Source: Desulfonatronaceae bacterium UBA663 (lineage in GTDB: Bacteria > Desulfobacterota > Desulfovibrionia > Desulfovibrionales > Desulfonatronaceae). From it: a stretch of DNA of 5,592 nucleotides. Shown piece after piece: positions 1 through 5,211 of this stretch. Under the pieces are notes generated by a model. The model saw nothing but the letters and a program-made list of their open reading frames with translations. It made no database searches and was not told the DNA's origin. The DNA lies in the NCBI GenBank assembly GCA_002299865.1, contig DBNV01000016.1, positions 6,026 through 11,617 of the forward strand, given 5' to 3'. A program made the translations under genes and the position numbers. The number at the start of each line of letters is the position of its first letter. Position 1 is the first letter of the stretch.

Positions 1-54
1 AAGGACCTTGGCGTATTCGCCCAGGGTCGCCTGCAAGGACTTCTTCGGGGTCAT
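1..54 (-). CDS. Unidentified gene downstream of lepB, first 18 codons only
   Basis: An ATG at 54-52 opens a frame that stays open to the left edge and reads MTPKKSLQATLGEYAKVL. It begins 3 nt after the lepB stop codon, a spacing typical of translationally coupled operon genes. The ribosome binding site would lie inside the end of lepB, but only a weak GAG is visible there. The visible residues are a short, basic, probably helical N-terminus without a signal peptide or membrane segment. I do not recognise the family from 18 residues and assign no function. The close spacing is the main support that it is real. Confidence 0.55.
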   Translation of the reverse strand, partial: MTPKKSLQATLGEYAKVL

Positions 55-57
55 GCT

Positions 58-657
58 CTACTCAATGGCCTTGCCGAAGCGATCCCAACGCACGTTGGAA
101 AAAAGCCAGTGCGGGCTGGCGGACCAATAGATGCGCCAGGCCTGGCCCCTGAGCTGAGTGCGGTCCACGAAGCCCCAGAATCGGGAATCGTGGGAGTTGT
201 AACGGTTGTCACCGAGCATGAAGTACATGTTTTCGGGCACGGTCTGCGGACCGAAGTCCATTTTGGTCGCTCCGGGGTGGAGGACCAGGTGGGGTTCGTC
301 CACGGGTTGGCCGTTGCGGAAGAGGACGTGACCGCGGACTTCCACCGTGTCTCCGGGCAGCCCCGCGACGCGTTTGATGAAGTCCTTGGACGGGTTCTGG
401 GGATAGCGGAAAACCACCACGTCGCCGTGTTGCGGGTCCGCCGGGGAGAACAGGCTGAAGCCGGTGAAGGGCACCTTGATGTCGTAGGTGAACTTGGTCA
501 CGAAGAGACGATCCCCGATCTGTAGAGTTTCCAGCATGGAGCCGGACGGGATCTTAAAGGCCTGAATGATAAAGGTCCGGATGATCAAGGCCAGGATCAG
601 AGCGATGATCAGGGCTTCGGAGTATTCCTTGAGGATGGTTTGCCAGCGGGGATTCAT
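58..657 (-). CDS. lepB: Signal peptidase I (leader peptidase)
   Basis: This membrane-bound serine endopeptidase (family S26) removes signal peptides from exported preproteins on the periplasmic face of the inner membrane, using a Ser/Lys dyad. Numbering is from the chosen ATG. One membrane anchor lies at about residues 15-34. Box B, IPSGSM, gives catalytic Ser40, and box D, KDFIKRVAGLPGD, gives the general base Lys95. Box E, GDNRYNSHDSRFWG, lies at 149-162. The protein has 199 residues, a compact single-anchor form compared with the longer E. coli enzyme. A GTG six bases upstream (663-661) would add two residues, but it overlaps a strong AAGGAG (668-663) that sits 5 nt before the ATG at 657, so I start at the ATG. 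It follows lepA in the same direction, the same order as the E. coli lepA-lepB operon. All catalytic motifs are intact. Confidence 0.97.
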   Translation of the reverse strand: MNPRWQTILKEYSEALIIALILALIIRTFIIQAFKIPSGSMLETLQIGDRLFVTKFTYDIKVPFTGFSLFSPADPQHGDVVVFRYPQNPSKDFIKRVAGLPGDTVEVRGHVLFRNGQPVDEPHLVLHPGATKMDFGPQTVPENMYFMLGDNRYNSHDSRFWGFVDRTQLRGQAWRIYWSASPHWLFSNVRWDRFGKAIE

Positions 658-662
658 GCGCA

Positions 663-668
663 CTCCTT
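663..668 (-). promoter_or_regulatory. Ribosome binding site that sets the lepB start
   Basis: On the minus strand AAGGAG occupies 668-663 and is followed by a 5-nt spacer (TGCGC) and the ATG at 657-655. It overlaps the competing GTG at 663-661, which it cannot serve, so it decides the start codon. Confidence 0.8.
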
Positions 669-678
669 AAAACAATTG

Positions 679-697
679 GTCTTTGTTCGCGAAAGAC
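679..697 (-). other. Inverted repeat between lepA and lepB
   Basis: GTCTTT and AAAGAC form a perfect 6-bp stem around a 7-nt loop. In the transcript it lies about 40 nt after the lepA stop and just upstream of the lepB ribosome binding site. The next bases are CCAATTGTTTT, a short U-run separated from the stem, so it is a poor intrinsic terminator. It could be an intercistronic stability or processing element, or chance. The remainder of the 81-nt gap shows no gene and no convincing promoter. Confidence 0.3.
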
Positions 698-738
698 GAG
701 TACATGTCGTGTGTTGGTGAACGTCGTGATTTGTGGGG

Positions 739-2538
739 TTATTCCTTGCGCAACACCGCCAGGAAGGCCTCCTGGGGGAGGTCGATGTTGCCCATGCGCT
801 TCATGCGTCGTTTGCCTTCCTTCTGCCTTTCCAACAGTTTACGCTTGCGGGAGATGTCTCCACCGTAGCACTTGGCCGTGACGTTTTTGCGCAGGGGTGC
901 TACGCGTTCCTTGGCGATAATGCGCTGACCAATGGCCGCCTGAATGACCACCTCGAACAGCTGTCTGGGAATGACCTTGCGCAGCCTGCCTGCCAGATCT
1001 CGTCCCTGGGCGTAGGCCTTGTCCTTGTGCACGATGAGGGTCAGAGCGTCCACGCCCTCGCTGTTGATCAGGATGTCCAGCTTGACCAATTCCGAAGGGC
1101 GGAAGTCGATGAACTCATAGTCCAAGGAGGCATAGCCGCGGGTCACGGATTTGAGCCGGTCGAAAAAGTCGTAGACGATTTCCGCGAAGGGCAGTTCATA
1201 CGTGATGATCACCCTGGTGGAGGACAAGAAGCGCAGGTCCTTCTGGGTGCCGCGGCATTCCTCGCACAAGGCCAGGACAGCGCCCAGGTATTCGTTGGGC
1301 ACGTGGACTTCCATGCGGACGTAGGGTTCGGCGATGTGTTCGATCTTGTTCACCGGAGGCAGCTTGCTGGGGTTGTCCACGGCCAGGATTTCCCCCTCCA
1401 GGGTCTTGATCTGGTAAATCACCGAGGGGGCTGTGACCAGGAGTCTGGCCTGGAATTCCCGCTCCAGACGCTCCTGGATGATCTCCATGTGCAGCAACCC
1501 AAGAAAGCCGCACCGGAATCCGAAGCCCAGGGCATGGGACGTCTCCGGCTCAAAGGAAAAGGCTGCGTCGTTGAGCTGAAGCTTTTCCAGAGACTGTTTC
1601 AGGGAACCGTATTCGTTGGGCTCCACCGGATACATGCCGCAGAAGACCATGGCCGTGATTTTCTTGCAGCCCGGACAGGGAGACGGCGTCGGTCTGTCGG
1701 GATCGGTGATGGTGTCGCCGACCCGCGCATCCGTAAGGTTTTTGATGCCGGCGCAGAGAAAACCCACCTCGCCGGGACCAAGCTCGTCCACGGCCACGGA
1801 TTCCGGTGAGAAGACGCCGAGCTTGGTCACTTCGAAGCGGGCCCTGGTGGAATGCAGCAGAATGAATTGCCCGAGCCTGATCCGTCCGTCCATGACCCGA
1901 AACAGGATGACCACGCCCTGGTAGGTGTCGTACCAGGAGTCGAAGATCAGGGCCTTGAGCGGCTCTTCCGAAGATCCCCGGGGCGGGGGTAGATCCGTGA
2001 CGATGCGCTCCAGCACCTCGGGCACGCCCTGTCCGGTTTTGGCGCTGACGAGCAGGGCCTGCCGGCAGTCCAGGCCAATGACTTCCTCGATTTCGGTTTT
2101 GATCCGTTCCGGCTCGGCGCTGGGCAGGTCGATCTTGTTCAGGACCGGAATGATTTCCAGGTTTCCCTCCAGGGCCAGGTAGGCGTTGGCCAGACTCTGG
2201 GCCTCCACGCCTTGGGAGGCGTCCACCACGAGCAGCGCGCCCTCGCAGGCGGCCAGGCTCCGGGAGACCTCGTAGCTGAAATCCACGTGGCCGGGGGTGT
2301 CGATGAGGTTGAGGATATATTCCTGTCCGTCCTTGGCCCGGTAGGGGATGCGCACACTTTGGGCCTTGATGGTGATGCCCCGCTCCCGCTCCAGATCCAG
2401 CCGGTCCAGGTACTGCTCCTTCATTTGGCGGGCCGTGACCAGACCGGTGACCTCCAAAATACGGTCGGCCAAAGTGGATTTGCCGTGGTCGATGTGCGCG
2501 ATGATGCAGAAATTGCGGATCTGCTTTGGGTCGATCAT
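739..2538 (-). CDS. lepA: Elongation factor 4 (LepA), ribosomal GTPase
   Basis: LepA is a translational GTPase that binds the ribosome. It has been described as a back-translocase and is also linked to translation initiation and ribosome assembly. Seen from the chosen start: the P-loop AHIDHGKST at 14-22, the switch I GIT at 54-56 within ERERGITIKAQ, DTPGH at 80-84, NKID at 134-137 and SAK at 165-167. Domain II, the EF-G-like domains III and V, and the LepA-specific C-terminal domain follow. The last ends in a basic stretch (KEGKRRMKRMGNIDLPQEAF) characteristic of LepA. The length is 599 residues, the same as E. coli LepA. The frame is open upstream to a TTG at 2619, but those 27 codons look like no known LepA, whose conserved region starts about seven residues after the ATG at 2538. 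The ribosome binding site is weak (GAGCAGGA just before the ATG). lepB follows 81 nt downstream. Confidence 0.97.
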   Translation of the reverse strand: MIDPKQIRNFCIIAHIDHGKSTLADRILEVTGLVTARQMKEQYLDRLDLERERGITIKAQSVRIPYRAKDGQEYILNLIDTPGHVDFSYEVSRSLAACEGALLVVDASQGVEAQSLANAYLALEGNLEIIPVLNKIDLPSAEPERIKTEIEEVIGLDCRQALLVSAKTGQGVPEVLERIVTDLPPPRGSSEEPLKALIFDSWYDTYQGVVILFRVMDGRIRLGQFILLHSTRARFEVTKLGVFSPESVAVDELGPGEVGFLCAGIKNLTDARVGDTITDPDRPTPSPCPGCKKITAMVFCGMYPVEPNEYGSLKQSLEKLQLNDAAFSFEPETSHALGFGFRCGFLGLLHMEIIQERLEREFQARLLVTAPSVIYQIKTLEGEILAVDNPSKLPPVNKIEHIAEPYVRMEVHVPNEYLGAVLALCEECRGTQKDLRFLSSTRVIITYELPFAEIVYDFFDRLKSVTRGYASLDYEFIDFRPSELVKLDILINSEGVDALTLIVHKDKAYAQGRDLAGRLRKVIPRQLFEVVIQAAIGQRIIAKERVAPLRKNVTAKCYGGDISRKRKLLERQKEGKRRMKRMGNIDLPQEAFLAVLRKE

Positions 2539-2580
2539 GTCCTGCTCAAGTATCCGTGCGTGTTGGGCCGTGTTGAGCCA

Positions 2581-2614
2581 CGCCCTCAGGGCGATGCCGT
2601 CGGGGCGACGCCCT
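2581..2614 (-). other. Overlapping GC-rich inverted repeats in the lepA leader
   Basis: On the minus strand, AGGGCG (2614-2609), CGCCC (2607-2603), CGCCCT (2593-2588) and AGGGCG (2586-2581) occur in that order within 34 nt. The first and third can pair. The third and fourth can form a tight 5-bp hairpin with a 3-nt loop. The second can pair with the fourth. These pairings are partly mutually exclusive. The cluster ends 42 nt before the lepA start codon. It may be a structured 5' leader, but GC-rich sequence produces such repeats by chance. Confidence 0.3.
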
Positions 2615-2666
2615 CGCAACCCCTTGGAACATGGCGGATGGTCGGCGGACCAATCCGTAACCGAAG

Positions 2667-2696
2667 ATCACTTGCGCACATTGTCGCTGCTGTCAA
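2667..2696 (-). promoter_or_regulatory. Possible sigma70-type promoter for lepA
   Basis: A perfect -35 hexamer TTGACA lies at 2696-2691 on the minus strand, followed after 18 nt by AGTGAT (2672-2667), which matches only three of six -10 positions. It lies in the 247-nt gap between the rhomboid and lepA genes and would give a leader of roughly 120 nt. The exact -35 and the gap make it plausible, but the -10 is poor. The rest of the gap (2539-2785) holds no gene I can support. Confidence 0.35.
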
Positions 2697-2785
2697 TACC
2701 GCCCTCCATCCTGACCTCGATATTCTTCTTCCATGCTCACCATCTTAAAGCTAGGGTGCAAGCCAAAGTGGGTTGGCGATCTTGG

Positions 2786-3337
2786 TCATCGCCCCCGGCT
2801 GTGTTCCCGGAACCATTGTTCCAGGCTGGTGCAGCGGCGGCAGATCTCTCGCTTTTGAAAAACCTTGATCAAGGCCATGCCCATGACAAACCCGCCGATG
2901 TGCGCCCACCAGGCGATGCCCCCGCCGAAGCCTTGAAATGCCAGAAAGAATAGCCCCGAGACGATTTGGATCAGAAACCAGATCCCCAGGAAAATGACCG
3001 CCGGCACCTCAAAGAAGAAGGGCAGGAAAAGAATGGGCACAAAGGTTACCCCGAAAATCCAGAGCATCCACATGTTCAACAGGTAGTGCAACCATCCGGC
3101 GTGCAAAAACATGTGCGTGACCAGGGTTGCTCCCCACGCGGCCGGATAACTCGCCCACTCTGCCCAGCCCGGATGCACGATCCGTGCGGGGATCAGGCCG
3201 AACAGGTGCATGAAGCGCAGGGACTGGTCCTCGGGCAGGGTAATCTGAAACAAAAAAACCACGGTGTTGGCGATGATGATCAGCCACATCCCGTAGGATT
3301 TGGTGCGGCTGGGAATGGTATCGCGCAAGGGAAACAT
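2786..3337 (-). CDS. Rhomboid-family membrane protein lacking the catalytic serine block
   Basis: Rhomboids are intramembrane serine proteases that use a Ser in TM4 and a His in TM6. This 183-residue protein begins with PLRDTIPSRT, typical of one bacterial rhomboid group. TM1 is at about 17-33. The TM2 motif with His84 and Asn88 (HxxxN, oxyanion region) and its WIFG end at 93-96 are present. The sequence then goes straight to a hydrophobic stretch and FFFEVPA (107-113), TM5 (about 114-134), and TM6 with AWWAHIGGF carrying His146. The acidic loop, TM3, TM4 and GxSGxxG that normally lie between WIFG and the FFFEVPA region are absent, and no GxSG occurs anywhere. The apparent loss is in frame, at residues 96/97. 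The C-terminus is basic with a CRRC motif. AAGGA lies 6 nt before the ATG. The gene starts 2 nt after the upstream stop, so the two are probably cotranslated. It is predicted to be proteolytically inactive, or else a deletion derivative. Confidence 0.85.
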   Translation of the reverse strand: MFPLRDTIPSRTKSYGMWLIIIANTVVFLFQITLPEDQSLRFMHLFGLIPARIVHPGWAEWASYPAAWGATLVTHMFLHAGWLHYLLNMWMLWIFGVTFVPILFLPFFFEVPAVIFLGIWFLIQIVSGLFFLAFQGFGGGIAWWAHIGGFVMGMALIKVFQKREICRRCTSLEQWFREHSRGR

Positions 3338-3339
3338 GA

Positions 3340-4950
3340 TCAGTCCTTGGCCGTGACAATATCCTGAATGCGACGGGAAAGCGAGCGCACCTTGCGGCGG
3401 CGCAGCCATTGCAGGACCCGGGCCAGGGCCACTGCCCGCAGCCTCATCCCGTCCAGGTCCCCTGGATTTTCCAAGACCAAGCCGCAGGCTCGCAGCTTAT
3501 CCGGGCCGGACCACTGCCAAGACTCCATGTCCGCCTGTACGCTAACATCCCAGCCTCGCGAGTTTTCCAACCACTCACGGCGCAGACGCTCCAGGCAGAA
3601 CAGGCCCACGATTACGTCAAATTTGAAATGCCAGCCGCCTTCCAAAAGCAGGGGCGCCTCGGCCAGGGCGGTCCGGCTTGCGGGGTGTTCTTGCCAGAAC
3701 ATCTCCAGACGATGCGCGGCCAGGGGGTGGATGATTTCCTCCACCTCCCTGCGTAGCGCGGAGGATTCACGCATGGCCGCCAGCAGGGCGGGCGTGTCGA
3801 CCGCGCCGGCCTCATCAGGCACAAACCGCGTCCCGAATCGGCGGCGCAGCAGCCCCCAGCCGTCCTGGCCCGGCCTGTACAGTTCCCGCACGGTCGCATC
3901 CGCGCTCCATACGGGCCATCCGCCATCGGCAAGTGTCTTGAGCAAGGTGCTCTTGCCGCAGCCGGGGAGGCCGGTCAGGCCGACCCGCTGGACCCGCCTG
4001 GAGCAGACCAGCAGCACTCGTTGGAAATCCTTGGGCGGAGAAATCTGGAAGCGCACCTTGTCCCCGGAATCGGGATGGGGCAGGCCCAGACGCCAGGCAT
4101 GGAGCATGGGGCGCGTGAGCAGCTTGGCCGCCCAGGGCAAGGAATCAAGGGTGCCTTGCCGTCGGGTTGCGGAGTAAACCCTCTCCCCCAGCAGAGGATG
4201 GCCGATGTACTGCAGATGCACCCGAATCTGGTGCGTGCGCCCGGTCTGGATGCCTATCTGAAGCAGGCTGAACTTGGCCTGAGGGTCGGTCCAGAGCACC
4301 TGGTATTCGCTGCGAGCCTCTTTCCCGCCCTTTTGGACTACGGCCATGCGGGTCTTCAGCGTCGGGTGACGGCCGATGGGCGCGTCGATCACGTCCTTGA
4401 TCCTGGACGGAACGCCATGCACCAGGGCGAGATAGGTTTTTTCCACGCGGCGGGCCGCGAAATCCTCAACCAGTTTCAGCCGAGTGGATTCATTCAGCGC
4501 GATGACCAAAAGGCCGGTGGTGTCCTTATCCAGGCGGTGCACGATGCCCGGCCTGGCTCCCGCCAGGCGTTTTAGGGCTGGGAACTGGTGCAGAAGGCGG
4601 TGCACCAGGGTACCCTTGCTCAGGCCCGGGGCCGGATGGACCACCAGTCCGACCGGCTTGTTCAGCACCGCGAAGTGTTCGTCCTGATGGACGATGCCCA
4701 GGCCCCCGGCCTCGGGCGTCAATTCCGTCTCCGTGTCCGGGACTTCCACCTGAACGGTCTCGCCGTACACCAAACGCCGGGCTGGACGCGAACAAACCCG
4801 GCCGTTGATTCTGACCCGACCATCTTTAATCCAGCCCTGGACCTTGGCCCTGGCGATGCTCCGGCCATGCAAATGGTCCGTGACGGCTTGGTCCAGGCGT
4901 TGGCCCAGGCGTTGGTCGGACCGGTCTTTGGAAACTGTAAAGGCGAGCAT
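3340..4950 (-). CDS. Fused RluD-type 23S rRNA pseudouridine synthase and dephospho-CoA kinase (CoaE)
   Basis: One 536-residue frame carries two enzymes. The N-terminal half is an RluA/RluD-type pseudouridine synthase. It has an S4 RNA-binding domain at about 15-70, then the catalytic domain with LNKPVGLVVHP at 96-106, HRLDKDTTG at 138-146 (catalytic Asp141) and GRTHQIRVH at 237-245. It would convert uridines in 23S rRNA to pseudouridine. The C-terminal half, from about 322, is CoaE-like. It has the P-loop GLTGLPGCGKST at 324-335, SADATVREL with Asp351, IIHPL at 405-409 and PLLLEGG, and would phosphorylate dephospho-CoA, the last step of CoA synthesis. There is no stop or frameshift between the halves. 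The CoaE lid and final AD-x-VI-D-N-type motif are diverged (ACGLVLENPG). I start at the ATG 4950. A GTG at 4956 is possible, and the open frame to a TTG at 5079 is unlikely because the S4 domain begins about 15 residues after the ATG. The rhomboid gene follows after 2 nt. Confidence 0.92.
   Translation of the reverse strand: MLAFTVSKDRSDQRLGQRLDQAVTDHLHGRSIARAKVQGWIKDGRVRINGRVCSRPARRLVYGETVQVEVPDTETELTPEAGGLGIVHQDEHFAVLNKPVGLVVHPAPGLSKGTLVHRLLHQFPALKRLAGARPGIVHRLDKDTTGLLVIALNESTRLKLVEDFAARRVEKTYLALVHGVPSRIKDVIDAPIGRHPTLKTRMAVVQKGGKEARSEYQVLWTDPQAKFSLLQIGIQTGRTHQIRVHLQYIGHPLLGERVYSATRRQGTLDSLPWAAKLLTRPMLHAWRLGLPHPDSGDKVRFQISPPKDFQRVLLVCSRRVQRVGLTGLPGCGKSTLLKTLADGGWPVWSADATVRELYRPGQDGWGLLRRRFGTRFVPDEAGAVDTPALLAAMRESSALRREVEEIIHPLAAHRLEMFWQEHPASRTALAEAPLLLEGGWHFKFDVIVGLFCLERLRREWLENSRGWDVSVQADMESWQWSGPDKLRACGLVLENPGDLDGMRLRAVALARVLQWLRRRKVRSLSRRIQDIVTAKD
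3344..3348 (-). promoter_or_regulatory. Ribosome binding site of the rhomboid gene inside the end of the upstream gene
   Basis: AAGGA (3348-3344, minus strand) is followed by a 6-nt spacer and the ATG at 3337. It overlaps the last codons of the fusion gene (lysine and aspartate, then TGA), which suggests translational coupling. It supports this ATG over an in-frame upstream extension that reads into the preceding gene. Confidence 0.75.
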
Positions 4951-5033
4951 GTTCACGTTTTTTCCCGGATCAAGCGTGTCCAAGAGCAATCTCCCGGCTG
5001 CCGGCCCCCGTTCACGTTTACGCAAGCGATTTT

Positions 5034-5061
5034 TTGCGACTCCCACACATGCGACTATTGT
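5034..5061 (+). promoter_or_regulatory. Possible promoter for serS
   Basis: TTGCGA (5034-5039) and TATTGT (5056-5061), 16 nt apart, each match four of six sigma70 consensus positions. The site lies in the divergent intergenic region and would give a leader of roughly 140 nt before serS. It overlaps the candidate -10 of the opposite-strand gene. A small palindrome, CTATT-GTAA-AATAG (5055-5068), covers the same place. This is weak but the best candidate seen. Confidence 0.3.
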
Positions 5062-5062
5062 A
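5057..5062 (-). promoter_or_regulatory. Possible -10 element for the pseudouridine synthase/CoaE operon
   Basis: TACAAT at 5062-5057 on the minus strand differs from the consensus -10 at one base. No good -35 lies 16-18 nt upstream. Initiation here would put the start codon at 4950 about 100 nt downstream and would exclude the TTG start at 5079. Confidence 0.3.
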
Positions 5063-5127
5063 AAATAGCTGTAAAGCAACAGACCTTAATCGTTATTGTT
5101 ATTCGAGAAAAGCCCGCTGGTCATGCC

Positions 5128-5142
5128 CAACCGCAACGGTTG
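5128..5142 (+). other. Perfect hairpin in the serS leader
   Basis: CAACCG and CGGTTG pair perfectly over 6 bp around the 3-nt loop CAA. The left arm (AACCGC, 5129-5134) could alternatively pair with GCGGTT at 5178-5183 nearer the start codon. No T-run directly follows, so it is not an intrinsic terminator. It could be a leader structure, or chance. Confidence 0.3.
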
Positions 5143-5151
5143 CAGCGAGGC

Positions 5152-5180
5152 GGTGGTGGTGGTAGCAAAGCGGCAAAGCG
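5152..5180 (+). repeat. Short tandem repeats upstream of serS
   Basis: Four copies of GGT (5152-5163) are followed by two adjacent copies of the octamer GCAAAGCG (5165-5172 and 5173-5180). They lie in the leader 30-60 nt before the serS start. The function is unknown, and they may be slippage products. Confidence 0.6.
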
Positions 5181-5211
5181 GTTTTGGCAACGTTTTTTGT
5201 AGGGATGTGGA

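Larger units (their letters stand above)
4951..5211. other. Divergent intergenic region between the fusion gene and serS
   Basis: These 261 nt separate two divergent genes. They are more AT-rich around 5028-5110 than the flanking genes, as expected of promoters. They contain the candidate promoter elements, the palindrome at 5055-5068, an inverted repeat CGCAA-N8-TTGCG (5021-5038), a GTTATT direct repeat near 5090-5102, the hairpin and the tandem repeats listed separately. I see no coding sequence, tRNA or T-box motif here. Confidence 0.6.

Noticed and set aside
733..1809. A long plus-strand open frame of about 358 codons opposite lepA
   Set aside because: It is the antisense shadow of a highly conserved LepA coding region in GC-rich DNA. 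It resembles no family and has no ribosome binding site.
2536..2619. N-terminal extension of LepA from a TTG at 2619
   Set aside because: The extra 27 residues do not match the LepA N-terminus. The ATG at 2538 gives exactly the usual 599-residue length.
2546..2632. A 28-codon minus-strand frame ending 7 nt before lepA (possible leader peptide)
   Set aside because: It has no ribosome binding site and a composition simply reflecting the GC-rich repeats. It carries no run of codons suggesting attenuation.
2690..2750. A 16-codon minus-strand frame (MVSMEEEYRGQDGGRY) in the gap before lepA
   Set aside because: It is too short and has no properly spaced ribosome binding site, so it cannot be distinguished from chance.
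2762..2777. Small inverted repeat GCCAA/TTGGC just after the rhomboid stop, as a terminator
   Set aside because: It has only 5 bp and no following U-run, so I did not call a terminator.
4951..5079. N-terminal extension of the pseudouridine synthase/CoaE fusion from a TTG at 5079
   Set aside because: It would cover the likely promoter region, uses a rare start codon, and adds residues not expected before the S4 domain.
5100..5211. T-box riboswitch in front of serS
   Set aside because: No T-box consensus (UGGNACCGCG) and no terminator/antiterminator pair ending in a U-run could be found.
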